A stretch of DNA of 64,000 bases from Gillisia sp. Hel_I_86 (GCF_007827275.1 NZ_VISE01000001.1:1426001-1490000), one strand, 5' to 3'. Numbered from the stretch's first letter, positions 9,550 to 19,777 are shown. Numbers and translations are program-made. The notes: generated by a model not told the origin, from the letters alone.

Positions 9550-10190
9550 TATGTAGCAGATTTTCCCGGGTCTATGGTTTCTGCATCTTTTACAGAATAG
9601 TGTTTTACTCGTTCTTTAAGCATCGCCTTAAAATAGGCAGCCCTGCTTAAAGGTTCGTATTCTTCATTTTCCCCCAAAAAAACCAAATCGTCATTGACTG
9701 CTTTTCTATAACTAAACTGGGCAAGGTTCCCAGTTCTTGTGCACACCGCATGAACCTTGGTAACATATTCGGCAGTTGCCATCAAACTAGGCATGGGTCC
9801 AAATGGGTTTCCTTTAAAATCCATGTCCAATCCGGCTACAATCACCCGAATTCCGTTATTTGCGAGATCATTGCAAACGGTCACTATTTCATCATCAAAA
9901 AATTGTGCCTCATCTATTCCTACCACATCGCAGCCATCGGCCAAAATGCGGATATTCGCCGCAGAGGGAACGGGAGTGGACCTAATTTCATTGGAATCAT
10001 GAGACACCACCATTTCTTCATGGTAACGTTTATCTATGGCAGGTTTAAAGATCTCTACCTTTTGTTTTGCAAACGTGGCTCGTTTCAGTCGGCGGATCAG
10101 TTCTTCGGTTTTTCCGGAAAACATCGAGCCACAAATTACTTCTATCCAGCCAAATTGCTCCTTATGATTTACTGTATTTTCGAGAAACAT
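9549..10190 (-). CDS. tdk: thymidine kinase (type II)
   Basis: Phosphorylates thymidine to dTMP in nucleoside salvage. Walker A is GSMFSGKT (about residues 21-28) followed by [10 protein letters not shown]; the Walker-B-like DEAQFF is near residue 94. In most type II kinases four cysteines in two CxxC pairs bind zinc; here the lasso region reads [10 protein letters not shown] and EPLSRAAY, so only one of the four is present and zinc binding looks lost. The N-terminus [18 protein letters not shown] fits the group. The gene overlaps alr by one base and is divergent from the next gene. Confidence 0.93.
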   Translation of the reverse strand: MFLENTVNHKEQFGWIEVICGSMFSGKTEELIRRLKRATFAKQKVEIFKPAIDKRYHEEMVVSHDSNEIRSTPVPSAANIRILADGCDVVGIDEAQFFDDEIVTVCNDLANNGIRVIVAGLDMDFKGNPFGPMPSLMATAEYVTKVHAVCTRTGNLAQFSYRKAVNDDLVFLGENEEYEPLSRAAYFKAMLKERVKHYSVKDAETIDPGKSAT

Positions 10191-10391
10191 TTTGTAATTT
10201 TCAGTGCAGTTTAGGATTTATACCTAATCGGCATAAAGTTGAAACAAATTTATTAAAAATACAACCTAGGTGGCCGTTGGTTAAAGTAAATTTGTAAACC
10301 AATTAATACTTATGGAAGCTAAGATAAATTAAACTTGGTAGCATTATTGCACTTTATAGTATCTATCTTCTAAATAAAAATAATACTTGTG
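10191..10391. promoter_or_regulatory. divergent promoter region between tdk and the unknown gene at 10392
   Basis: Two Bacteroidota -7 elements point in opposite directions: TAAATTTG on the minus strand at 10245-10252, 55 bases before tdk, and TAAATTTG on the plus strand at 10287-10294, about 98 bases before the next gene. Neither has a clear TTG at -33. Nothing else was recognised. Confidence 0.4.
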
Positions 10392-11135
10392 ATGAAAAAG
10401 AAATTGGAATTTGAATTAAAAAACCTTGCAACCAACATACTGGAAGCTCCTTCTGGGTCTTCTACCGCTAACTTAAAAAAGAAGGCGAAAAAGCTCTATG
10501 AAAAATTGACTATCCTAGCGTTTACTGAAGAAAACTTGTCTAAAATGGAAGAATCTTCTTCTGTAAAAATTAAAAGCAGTCAGCCGAAAAAGGAGAAAGA
10601 ATCCGCTAAAGATGAGTATTTACCTGATGGTACAGAATACAATGACTCCGAAGCGATCACAGAACCCAATACCGAAAAAATAAAAGATATCGTTGCCCAA
10701 ATGCCTCCGGAAACAGAGCATATGGATACTATGGTAGATAGCATAATTTCCAAAAGCAGTAACGGTAAGCTCCCTGAGAATTCATCGAATTTTAAAAAGA
10801 ACGATTTTAGGGATATTGGAGTAGATTATGATAATCTTCCAAGTTTTGAATCTGTAAAAAATCAGGAAAAAGAAAAGCCAAGATCCCTAAACGACCGACT
10901 TAAAAAAGGAATCAACATCGGACTTAATGAGCGTTTATCTTTTATAAAGCATTTATTTGAAGGGCACACAAACGATTACAACCGGGTGATCTCGCAATTG
11001 AACACTTTCGATAACCTGGACGATGCACATAAATTTATTCAGCAAGTCGTAAAACCAGACTATAAAAACTGGGTTGGCAAAGAAGATTATGAAGAGCGAT
11101 TTATGGCACTTGTAGAAAATAAATTCAATCACTAG
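10392..11135 (+). CDS. conserved hypothetical protein, flavobacterial
   Basis: A 247-residue soluble protein that I do not recognise as a named family. The N-terminal half is charged and low in complexity (K, E, S runs, about residues 35-90), likely disordered. The C-terminal third, from NDRLKKGINIGLNERLSFIK to the end, looks like a compact helical domain and is the part I would expect to be conserved. No signal peptide or membrane segment is seen. I start at the ATG at 10392; a GTG one codon earlier is also open. It precedes a family B repeat and rsmI. Confidence 0.7.
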   Translation: MKKKLEFELKNLATNILEAPSGSSTANLKKKAKKLYEKLTILAFTEENLSKMEESSSVKIKSSQPKKEKESAKDEYLPDGTEYNDSEAITEPNTEKIKDIVAQMPPETEHMDTMVDSIISKSSNGKLPENSSNFKKNDFRDIGVDYDNLPSFESVKNQEKEKPRSLNDRLKKGINIGLNERLSFIKHLFEGHTNDYNRVISQLNTFDNLDDAHKFIQQVVKPDYKNWVGKEDYEERFMALVENKFNH

Positions 11136-11154
11136 ATCTTTTCCAGAATCAGGA

Positions 11155-11267
11155 ATCTCGGGGGAAATGAGTTATGTCCCTATAATTATCGGGAGAAAAA
11201 ATACTTTTCAAATTTCGAGGTATTCCGATAACTATCGGGACGGGGAATTAAACCCTCAATGAGGGAT
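11155..11267 (+). repeat. intergenic repeat, family B, copy 1
   Basis: The stretch ends in TTAAACCCTCAATGAGGGAT (11248-11267), a 20-base match to the reverse complement of 62044-62063. Upstream both copies share CGGGGAAA, ATGTCCC, TATCG-GAGAAAAAATA and a GAGG box in the same order. This copy also has two CCGATAA-type hairpins (around 11180-11193 and 11224-11241). It ends 14 bases before the rsmI start codon, so if transcribed it would be the rsmI leader. Confidence 0.65.
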
Positions 11268-11281
11268 CAAGGTTTTACTTT

Positions 11282-11953
11282 ATGGCAAAATTATATTTAG
11301 TACCCACACCTATTGGTAATTTGGAAGATATTACTCTTAGGGCAATTCGTGTATTAAAGGAGGTAGATGTTATACTTGCAGAGGATACCCGCACTAGTGG
11401 GAAGTTGTTGAAGCATTTCGAAATTAAGACCCCAATGCAAAGCCACCATATGCACAATGAGCATAGAACGGTGGAAAACATTGTAAACCGAATTAAAAAT
11501 GGGGAAACCTTTGCTCTGATAAGTGACGCAGGAACTCCTGCAATAAGCGATCCAGGTTTTTTGCTCACTCGCGCTTGTGTACAAGAAGGAGTGGAGGTAG
11601 ATTGTTTGCCAGGTGCCACAGCTTTTGTTCCTGCTTTAGTGAACAGTGGGTTCCCCAATGACAAATTTGTTTTTGAAGGTTTCTTACCTCCAAAAAAAGG
11701 TCGACAAACCCGGTTTAAGATGTTGGCAGAAGAAACCAGAACCATTATATTTTACGAATCTCCTCATAAATTATTAAAAACCCTTGCTGGTTTTATGGAA
11801 TATTTTGGGGAAGATAGATTGGTTTCCGTTTCTAGAGAGATTACCAAACTTCATGAAGAAACTATTAGGGGCACCGCCAAAGAAGTGTTGGAATATTATA
11901 CCAATAAGCCCCCAAAAGGTGAAATTGTTATTGTGGTCAATGGGAAGGCATAA
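11282..11953 (+). CDS. rsmI: 16S rRNA (cytidine-1402-2'-O)-methyltransferase
   Basis: Methylates the 2'-OH of C1402 in the decoding centre of 16S rRNA with S-adenosylmethionine. The tetrapyrrole-methylase fold is clear: YLVPTPIGNLEDITLRA at the N-terminus, LAEDTRTSGKLLKHF, then ISDAGTPAISDPG and LPGATAFVPAL, and FEGFLPPKKGRQ. At 223 residues it is shorter than the E. coli protein (286) and ends after the methyltransferase domain, which is common in this phylum. The next gene begins on the following base, so the two form an operon. Confidence 0.94.
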   Translation: MAKLYLVPTPIGNLEDITLRAIRVLKEVDVILAEDTRTSGKLLKHFEIKTPMQSHHMHNEHRTVENIVNRIKNGETFALISDAGTPAISDPGFLLTRACVQEGVEVDCLPGATAFVPALVNSGFPNDKFVFEGFLPPKKGRQTRFKMLAEETRTIIFYESPHKLLKTLAGFMEYFGEDRLVSVSREITKLHEETIRGTAKEVLEYYTNKPPKGEIVIVVNGKA

Positions 11954-12535
11954 ATGCAAAATCTATTAGACACCATAAGGAAGTGTGAAGTTTGTATAAA
12001 TCATTTGCCAAAAGGCACTCGCCCTATTATCGAGGCTTCCAAAGATTCCAAGATATTATTGATTAGCCAGGCGCCGGGTAGGAGAGTGCACGAATCGGGG
12101 ATTGCTTGGAACGATCAAAGCGGCAAGAAATTAAGGGAATGGCTTGGGGTAGATGAAGACACTTTTTACAACACCTCAAATTTCGCCATTCTCCCAATGG
12201 GATTTTGTTATCCGGGCAAAGCAAAGACAGGGGATATGCCACCTAGAAAAGAATGTGCTCCTCTTTGGCATGATCAGGTTTTTTCTGAACTGAATAGCTT
12301 GAAACTAATTCTATTGATAGGTTCCTATGCCTCTGCCTACTATTTGTCTGAGGAAAAATCCACTCTTACCGAAAAAGCGGCAGATTTTGAGAAGCATCTT
12401 CCTAAATTCTGGACTTTACCACACCCATCCCCTGTAAATAGGTTTTGGAGAATGAAAAACCCTTGGTTTGAAGAAACTGTGGTACCAAAGCTTCAGGAAA
12501 AAATTGCTTTAATTTTAGAAAAGCAGTTATTCTAA
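11954..12535 (+). CDS. uracil-DNA glycosylase superfamily protein
   Basis: A 193-residue member of the uracil-DNA glycosylase fold. The motif LISQAPGRRVHESGIAWNDQSG corresponds to motif 1 (GxAPG type), and LPHPSPVNRFW near residue 157 corresponds to the C-terminal DNA-intercalating motif HPSP. Two N-terminal cysteines (CEVCINHLP) resemble the start of the iron-sulfur site of family 4 enzymes, but no second pair is obvious, so whether it binds a cluster or removes uracil is open. It starts directly after the rsmI stop codon and is followed by a terminator. Confidence 0.75.
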   Translation: MQNLLDTIRKCEVCINHLPKGTRPIIEASKDSKILLISQAPGRRVHESGIAWNDQSGKKLREWLGVDEDTFYNTSNFAILPMGFCYPGKAKTGDMPPRKECAPLWHDQVFSELNSLKLILLIGSYASAYYLSEEKSTLTEKAADFEKHLPKFWTLPHPSPVNRFWRMKNPWFEETVVPKLQEKIALILEKQLF

Positions 12536-12545
12536 AAGCTAAAAG

Positions 12546-12576
12546 CACCTCTTGATTTCTTATTAAGGGTGTTTTT
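12546..12576 (+). terminator. rho-independent terminator after the glycosylase gene
   Basis: CACCT(C)TTGAT pairs with ATTAAGGGTG around TTCTT with one bulged base, followed by TTTTT. It lies 10 bases after the stop codon. Confidence 0.65.
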
Positions 12577-12846
12577 GAAATCTACGTTTAATGAATATTT
12601 TAGAATATGTCAGAACTAATTAATAACAATGATTAAGATGAAGTTAACCTGCCCAACCATGGCATTTAGGTGATCCTATTTAGAATATGCTTGTGATACT
12701 TTTTTAATTAGATCCATTTTAATAAATTACTTAAATTTCATGCTTCCCTGTTAACTGTAGTCAAATCTTTTTTCTTGTCTCTAACAGCAAAGCGGTCTTT
12801 AATCTTAAATAATACCTTTGTAAACAGCTTTCAATATTAAAAAAAT
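12577..12846 (+). promoter_or_regulatory. recJ upstream region with a candidate -7 element
   Basis: This 270-base AT-rich gap has no open frame of note. TACCTTTG at 12813-12820 matches TAnnTTTG and lies 26 bases before the recJ start codon, so it may set a short leader. No TTG is seen at the ideal -33 distance. Nothing else was recognised. Confidence 0.45.
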
Positions 12847-14541
12847 ATGCGCTGGACGCTTAAACCAAAACCTAATCGTGATACTGTAAGTAAGCTATCT
12901 TCACAGCTTGGGGTAGAAATTCCAATTGCCTCGTTGCTGGTGCAACGGGGGATAGAAACCTTTGAAGAAGCTAAAAAATTCTTTAGGCCTTCTTTGGAAG
13001 ACCTGCATGATCCTTTTTTAATGAAGGATATGAAGCAAGCCATAGAGCGTATAGAGCGAGCCATAGCACGTGAAGAGAATATCATGGTTTTTGGGGATTA
13101 TGATGTAGATGGAACCACCAGCGTTGCCTTGGTTTCTTCCTATTTAAAAACTTTTTACCCCAATGTGGTTTCTTATATCCCAGACAGATATGAGGAAGGT
13201 TATGGGGTTTCTTATATGGGAATCGATTTTGCGGCAGATAATGATATCTCCCTGATCATTGCTTTGGACTGCGGAATCAAGGCTATTGAAAAAGTGGCTT
13301 ACGCTTCAAAGAAAAAAATAGACTTCATTATTTGCGATCACCACCGGCCGGGAGCAGAAATCCCAAAAGCTGTCGCAGTTTTGGATCCAAAAAGGGAAGA
13401 TTGCGGTTATCCTTATAAAGAATTGTGTGGGTGCGGAGTGGGATTTAAATTGCTGCAAGCCTGGAACATTAAAAATGACGTTCCTTTAGATAATTTATTG
13501 CCCTATTTGGACCTGGTTGCAACGGCAATTGGAGCAGATATTGTTCCAATTACTGGTGAGAACAGGATCTTGGCCTATCATGGTTTGCATGTTATAAATG
13601 TTGCGCCCAGAGCTGGTTTTAAGGCGATTTTGGAGCAGGTAAAAAAAGAAACCCTAACAATAACCGATGTGGTTTTTATCCTGGCACCACGAATCAATGC
13701 GGCAGGGAGGATGAAACATGGGTTGCATGCTGTAAACCTTTTAGTAGAAGAAGACATAGAAAAGGCAAGGCAGTTCGCTTCAGAAATTGAAGCTTATAAT
13801 TCAGAAAGGAGGGAAGCCGATAAAAGTATTACCGTTGAAGCCCTACAGCAAGTAGAAGACCTGGATGAAAAAGAGCGTTTTACAACCGTGGTCTATCAGG
13901 AAGATTGGCATAAAGGGGTAATAGGGATTGTAGCGAGTAGATTGATTGAAACCTATTACCGCCCTACCTTGGTGTTCACCAAAAGTGGCGATAAACTAGC
14001 GGCCTCGGCTAGATCTGTGAAAGGGTTCGATGTGTACAATGCCTTGGAAGCTTGTACAGATCATATCGAGCAATTTGGCGGACATATGTATGCCGCAGGA
14101 CTGACTTTAGCTGAATATCAGTATGAAGATTTCAAGAGAAAATTTGAAGAAGTGGTATCTGGAAGTATCGAAAAATATATGCTAACCCCTGAAATATCTA
14201 TAGATGCTGAAATAAAATTAGCAGACATCACCCCAAAATTTCATAGGATATTGAAGCAATTTGCACCCCATGGCCCGGGAAATATGTCGCCGGTATTCTT
14301 AAGTACCAATCTAAAAGATACTGGATACGGAAAATGTGTTGGGGGAGACGATCTTCATTTAAAATGCACTATTAAACAAGAAAACAATCAGAGTCAGATA
14401 GGAGCTATCGGTTTTAATTTAGGACCTAAAAAAGAGCTGATCACAAATTCACAATCTTTTGATGCTGTGTATTCCATAGATGAGAATGAGTGGAACGGGA
14501 ATGTGAGTTTGCAGTTAAAACTGAAGGATATTAAGGTTTAA
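12847..14541 (+). CDS. recJ: single-stranded-DNA-specific exonuclease RecJ
   Basis: A 5'-3' exonuclease of the DHH family used in recombination and mismatch repair. The phosphoesterase motifs appear in order: FGDYDVDGTTS (about residue 80), ALDCGIKA, ICDHHRPG, the GxGxxFKL region with CGCGVGFKLLQ, and the DHHA1 part with SARSVKGFDVYNAL and FGGHMYAAGLTL; the C-terminal OB domain includes FAPHGPGNMSPVF. The 564-residue length is typical. It stands alone on the plus strand and is followed by family C repeats. Confidence 0.96.
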   Translation: MRWTLKPKPNRDTVSKLSSQLGVEIPIASLLVQRGIETFEEAKKFFRPSLEDLHDPFLMKDMKQAIERIERAIAREENIMVFGDYDVDGTTSVALVSSYLKTFYPNVVSYIPDRYEEGYGVSYMGIDFAADNDISLIIALDCGIKAIEKVAYASKKKIDFIICDHHRPGAEIPKAVAVLDPKREDCGYPYKELCGCGVGFKLLQAWNIKNDVPLDNLLPYLDLVATAIGADIVPITGENRILAYHGLHVINVAPRAGFKAILEQVKKETLTITDVVFILAPRINAAGRMKHGLHAVNLLVEEDIEKARQFASEIEAYNSERREADKSITVEALQQVEDLDEKERFTTVVYQEDWHKGVIGIVASRLIETYYRPTLVFTKSGDKLAASARSVKGFDVYNALEACTDHIEQFGGHMYAAGLTLAEYQYEDFKRKFEEVVSGSIEKYMLTPEISIDAEIKLADITPKFHRILKQFAPHGPGNMSPVFLSTNLKDTGYGKCVGGDDLHLKCTIKQENNQSQIGAIGFNLGPKKELITNSQSFDAVYSIDENEWNGNVSLQLKLKDIKV

Positions 14542-14659
14542 ATGACTTCTCGACTCCGCTTGGAGTGACAAATGGTACTTGTCACATTCCGCGAAGCTTC
14601 GGGATGTCGAAATGTGAGTTTTCTATAAGAACTTTCGGCAAGCTCAGGGTGATGAATCC
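14542..14659. repeat. short palindromic repeats, family C, copy 2
   Basis: Three units lie between recJ and the convergent lpxH-like gene: ACTTCTCGACTCCGCTTGG followed by AGTGAC at 14544-14568, GTCACATTCCGCGAAGC... at about 14581-14610, and CTTTCGGCAAGCTCAGGGTGA at about 14632-14652. They resemble the units at 0.93, 51.2, 57.25 and 63.35 kb. Confidence 0.6.
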
Positions 14660-14679
14660 TAAAGACAATAAAATTTACT

Positions 14680-15435
14680 TTAATCTAGCTTTTTAAGTTT
14701 CAATTCTTCCCCATCAAAAACCCCAAAAGTGTAATGTGAGATCCAGTCTCCCAGGTTGATATATTTAGAAGTCCCGTTGAGGTCTATTTCCATTGGTAGG
14801 TGCCTATGCCCAAACACAAAATAATCATAATGTTTGGTCTCCAATTTTTTTCTGGAATATTGAATAAGCCACTCCTTCTCTTCCCCTAAAAATTTTTGAT
14901 CTTCCACACCAGAGATCATTTTATTTTTTACCGATAAATGTTTTGCTAAAGGCACACCAATATCTGGATGTAACCATCTATAAAGCCATTTAGAGACTGG
15001 GTTGGTAAAGACCTTTTTCATACGTTTATAGCCTAGATCATCTGGACCTAACCCATCCCCATGACCTATCAGGAATTTTTTTGTGTTGAATTCGAATTCC
15101 TTTGCTTCGTGAAACACGGGGATATTGAGTTCTTTCTCAAAATAATCGTGCATCCAGAGATCGTGATTTCCCACAAAGAAATAGATAGGGATCCCACTAT
15201 CCCTAATTTCGGCAAGTTTGCCCAGAGTACGTACAAAACCTTTTGGGACCACATGTTTATATTCGAACCAGAAATCGAAAAGATCTCCCAATAAGAAAAT
15301 TGCGGCAGCATCTTCCTTGATCTCGTCCAGCCACTTTACGAACTTTGCTTCCCTAGGTTTGCTTTCTTCTTGAGTAGGTGCACCTAAATGATTATCGCTT
15401 GAAAAGTATATTTTTTTGCCTTCAGGAATGTTCAT
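14680..15435 (-). CDS. lpxH: UDP-2,3-diacylglucosamine diphosphatase-type metallophosphoesterase
   Basis: A 251-residue calcineurin-like hydrolase of the LpxH type, which cleaves UDP-2,3-diacylglucosamine to lipid X in lipid A synthesis at the cytosolic face of the inner membrane. Metal-binding motifs are all present: FSSDNHLGA, GDLFDFWFEY, VGNHDLWMHDY, IGHGDGLG and FGHRHLPMEI. The FDFWFEY segment and the length favour LpxH over other phosphoesterases, but some Bacteroidota carry paralogues. It is followed upstream by a family A repeat and the QueD-like gene on the same strand. Confidence 0.88.
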   Translation of the reverse strand: MNIPEGKKIYFSSDNHLGAPTQEESKPREAKFVKWLDEIKEDAAAIFLLGDLFDFWFEYKHVVPKGFVRTLGKLAEIRDSGIPIYFFVGNHDLWMHDYFEKELNIPVFHEAKEFEFNTKKFLIGHGDGLGPDDLGYKRMKKVFTNPVSKWLYRWLHPDIGVPLAKHLSVKNKMISGVEDQKFLGEEKEWLIQYSRKKLETKHYDYFVFGHRHLPMEIDLNGTSKYINLGDWISHYTFGVFDGEELKLKKLD

Positions 15436-15488
15436 GTTTCGGGTTTGGACGTGTAAATATAACTAATTTAGGAAAGAAGCTGGATTAC

Positions 15489-15575
15489 TGCGCAAGGGAT
15501 GGCAGCGGCATCCCCCGATTTTTATCGGGGATAGAGCGTACAGCCCGACCTTGCTTTTTCGCAAGGTTGCGCCCT
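15489..15575 (+). repeat. structured intergenic repeat, family A, copy 2
   Basis: Boxes in order: GCGCAAGGGATGGCAGCGG, hairpin CCCCGAT-TTTT-ATCGGGG, AGCGTACAGCCCGACC, hairpin CCTTGC-TTTTTC-GCAAGG, then TTGCGCCC. The right end reaches the stop codon of the convergent-strand queD-like gene (15574-15576). It matches the copies at 811-903 (reversed) and 54762-54870 in layout while the stems differ in sequence. Confidence 0.75.
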
Positions 15576-16026
15576 AAGAATTATCACTGGCAAACCACTC
15601 GGCAAATGAGGTGCCTGTTTCCTGTAGTTTAAGGGAGAACAACTTGATTTGTGGTGGCAACCGATTCTTGATCTTATCGGCAAAGTCCAGCACCATATTT
15701 TCGCTGGTTGGCTGATAACCTACGAGGATCACATTATGATCCCTGCTCTCCAATTCTTTAGCTAATTGGATATGTGGAGTGTTCTTGTTGAAAACCGTAG
15801 CATGATCGAATTTATCCACGATCTCCGATTTCACGATCTTTTTAAGGTCGGTAAAATCTATCACCATCCCATATTTTACGTTGGAAGTATCTGTTATGGG
15901 TGATCCAATAACGGTCACGCTCAGCTTATAACTATGGCCGTGCACATTCTTGCATTTCCCGTCGTAGCCATAAAGTGCGTGCCCGGTTTCAAAAGAAAAT
16001 TGTTTGGTGATCCTAATCTTGTTCAT
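15574..16026 (-). CDS. queD: 6-pyruvoyltetrahydropterin synthase / 6-carboxytetrahydropterin synthase family protein
   Basis: A 150-residue PTPS/QueD-fold enzyme. In bacteria this family usually makes 6-carboxy-5,6,7,8-tetrahydropterin for queuosine. Zinc ligands are the His in SFETGHAL and both His in NVHGHSYKL; the catalytic Cys is in DGKCKNVHGH. The start at 16026 is chosen because MNKIRITKQFSFETGHAL matches the family start; six more codons upstream are open. No other que genes are nearby. Its stop codon lies in the edge of a family A repeat. Assignment to QueD rather than another pterin enzyme is inference. Confidence 0.88.
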   Translation of the reverse strand: MNKIRITKQFSFETGHALYGYDGKCKNVHGHSYKLSVTVIGSPITDTSNVKYGMVIDFTDLKKIVKSEIVDKFDHATVFNKNTPHIQLAKELESRDHNVILVGYQPTSENMVLDFADKIKNRLPPQIKLFSLKLQETGTSFAEWFASDNS

Positions 16027-16086
16027 AACTACAATTTGCTGCAAAGGTATTAATTAAGCGGGCAAAAAAAGATTCTGTTTTTTTAT

Positions 16087-16116
16087 TTTTATTCTAAAAA
16101 ATTTCTTTTAAGTTTG
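16087..16116 (+). promoter_or_regulatory. candidate promoter of the thiamine operon
   Basis: TAAGTTTG at 16109-16116 fits the Bacteroidota -7 consensus TAnnTTTG, and 19 bases upstream there is TTT at about 16087-16089 in place of TTG. A start site about 7 bases downstream would fall just before the TPP riboswitch. Confidence 0.6.
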
Positions 16117-16124
16117 AAAGGTAA

Positions 16125-16210
16125 ACTTTAGGGGTGCTGGTTTTTTTTTAATCCGGCTGAGATAAAACCCGTTGAACCTGATCCGGTTAATACCAGCGAA
16201 GGGAAAAGTG
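16125..16210 (+). ncRNA. TPP riboswitch (THI element)
   Basis: The conserved core is plain: GGGGTGCT at 16131-16138, CTGAGATAAAACCC at about 16157-16170, TTGAACCTGATCCGGTTAAT, and ACCAGCGAAGGGAA near 16192-16204. ACTTT before the core pairs with AAAGT after it as helix P1. It precedes thiS by about 100 bases, so it should shut the operon down when thiamine diphosphate is plentiful. No clear terminator hairpin lies between it and thiS, so control may act on translation initiation; this last point is inference. Confidence 0.95.
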
Positions 16211-16311
16211 TTTCTACTATTTAAATCAATATCCACTTTTGGGAGTTTTGGTTTTAATTACTTTTTCTTAGGGAATCCCCCTGTTGTTTACAGCTATTAA
16301 ATATCGAAATA

Positions 16312-16515
16312 ATGATAACTGTAAACGTAAACAACACCGCCCATACCTGTAATTCACATTCCAGCCTGCAGGATCTGTTGGCTCAGCTTGATATTTCCCA
16401 AAATGGGATTGCTGTAGCCGTAAACAATCAAATTATTTCTAAAACGGAATGGGGCCGGCACGAATTGGCCGAAGGTGAAAAGGTGCTCATTATCAAAGCA
16501 ACCCAGGGAGGATAG
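16312..16515 (+). CDS. thiS: sulfur carrier protein ThiS
   Basis: A 67-residue ubiquitin-like sulfur carrier ending in the required Gly-Gly (ATQGG). The C-terminal Gly is adenylated by ThiF and then carries thiocarboxylate sulfur to ThiG for thiazole formation. It is the first gene after the TPP riboswitch and lies 50 bases before thiC. The N-terminal part (MITVNVNNTAHTC) and the GIAVAVNNQII strand match the beta-grasp fold. Confidence 0.95.
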   Translation: MITVNVNNTAHTCNSHSSLQDLLAQLDISQNGIAVAVNNQIISKTEWGRHELAEGEKVLIIKATQGG

Positions 16516-16559
16516 GTTTTAAAGTTTCTACGGAAGGAAATTATAAATCAATAAACTAA

Positions 16560-18422
<1,863 letters not shown>

Positions 18423-18432
18423 CATCTCAATT

Positions 18433-19029
18433 ATGCTCATTCTCCTTACTTCGGAAAAAAGCAATAATGTTGAAAAAGAGCAGCTCATTCAATTTTTTGA
18501 AAACGGGCTGCAGCTTTTGCACGTGCGCAAACCTGAAATAAAGGAGAAAGAGCTAAAGGCCTGGCTGGCCCAATTTGAAGCGGAACAACAAAAAAAAATG
18601 GTGCTGCACCAACATCATCATTTAGCTGAAGCTTTTCTTCTGAAGGGGGTTCATCTAAAGGAAAGTTTCCGAAGAAACCTGAAGGATGTACCTGAATATA
18701 TAAAGCAGTTCAATATAAAAGGATGTACGGTAAGTGCCTCTTTTCACGATCCTAAAGAAGTGTCCACAGAAACTTCTTTGTTTGACTATGTATTTTTAAG
18801 CCCCCTGTTTTCTTCTATTTCCAAAAGCGGTTATAAAGGCAGGGGCTATAATGTGGAAGCATTGCAGCAAAAAATAGTTGCTTTAGGCGGAATTGAGGCA
18901 GAAAATATTTCAAAGGCAAAGGAATTGGGCTATGCCGGGGTAGCAGTATTGGGAGCCGTTTGGCTGAAGAAAAACAAGCCGAAGGCTTTTGTTGAAATCT
19001 ATAACGAATATCAAAATGTATACAACTAA
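18433..19029 (+). CDS. ThiE/TenI-family protein, divergent
   Basis: A 198-residue TIM barrel of the thiamine-phosphate-synthase/TenI family. It keeps the family outline (LQLLHVRKPE, KGVHLKES, DYVFLSPLFSS, GYKGRG, ALGGIEAENI) but lacks residues needed in ThiE: the IND motif that binds substrate is replaced by LHQHHHLAE, and the TTTK phosphate site is absent. GYKGRG resembles TenI, the thiazole tautomerase, yet the active-site His of B. subtilis TenI seems to be Pro here. A true ThiE lies two genes downstream, so an auxiliary role in thiazole handling is likely but unproven. It overlaps thiD by 14 bases. Confidence 0.75.
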   Translation: MLILLTSEKSNNVEKEQLIQFFENGLQLLHVRKPEIKEKELKAWLAQFEAEQQKKMVLHQHHHLAEAFLLKGVHLKESFRRNLKDVPEYIKQFNIKGCTVSASFHDPKEVSTETSLFDYVFLSPLFSSISKSGYKGRGYNVEALQQKIVALGGIEAENISKAKELGYAGVAVLGAVWLKKNKPKAFVEIYNEYQNVYN

Positions 19030-19777
19030 AAGGCCATTTGTATTGAGCATAGCCGGGTTCGATCCGTCTGCCGGGGCTGGTTTTCTGGCCGATGTTAAAA
19101 CCTTAGAGACTTTGGGATGCTACGGGCTCGCAATTAACACGGCCAATACCATTCAGCATGATGTGACTTTTCAAGCCTGCCATTGGATCCCGAAGGACTT
19201 GATTTTTCAGCAACTGGAGATGCTACTAGATCGGTTTTCTGTGAAAGTGGTGAAAATTGGCATTATTGAGAACCTTTCAATTTTGAACAAAGTGATCGAT
19301 AAACTCTTGAACAGAAATAAAAATATCAGGGTCATTTGGGACCCGGTATTGAAATCCACCAGCGGATATGCCTTTCAGGGCCCGCAAGAATTTCAGGAGC
19401 ACTTGGATGAGGTGCTGGAGAAGGTGTTTCTGGTCACCCCGAATTTTGAAGAGATAAAAATGTTCTACCCTGGGTTCGATTTGGAAGAGAAAATTGGCGC
19501 GATAAGAATGAAGACAAACCTTTATCTAAAAGGCAGGCATCGCACGGAAGCACCGGGACTGGATGAATTGTTTACCACAGGAGGCAATTATTTTTCACTG
19601 GCCCCCGGCAGAAATGATTGTACCGAAAAACACGGGAGCGGTTGCATAGTATCCTCGGCACTTGCCGCATATTTGGTATTTGGCTTTTCCCTTCCGGAAG
19701 CTGCTGAAAAAGCCAAATCTTATACTGAAAGAGTATTGGCATCAAACACAACCCTACTAGGATACCACCACCTATGA
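19016..19777 (+). CDS. thiD: hydroxymethylpyrimidine/phosphomethylpyrimidine kinase
   Basis: A ribokinase-fold enzyme that phosphorylates hydroxymethylpyrimidine and its phosphate to the diphosphate used by ThiE. Signature: SIAGFDPSAGAGFLADVKT at the N-terminus, WDPVLKSTSG, VTPNFEE, and the anion hole KHGSGCIVSSALAAYL where most members have GTGC. Two family features are shortened: the loop after MKTNLYLKGRH is brief. The start at 19016 lies inside the end of the preceding gene (14-base overlap), and the stop overlaps thiE as ATGA, indicating translational coupling. Confidence 0.9.
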   Translation: MYTTKRPFVLSIAGFDPSAGAGFLADVKTLETLGCYGLAINTANTIQHDVTFQACHWIPKDLIFQQLEMLLDRFSVKVVKIGIIENLSILNKVIDKLLNRNKNIRVIWDPVLKSTSGYAFQGPQEFQEHLDEVLEKVFLVTPNFEEIKMFYPGFDLEEKIGAIRMKTNLYLKGRHRTEAPGLDELFTTGGNYFSLAPGRNDCTEKHGSGCIVSSALAAYLVFGFSLPEAAEKAKSYTERVLASNTTLLGYHHL

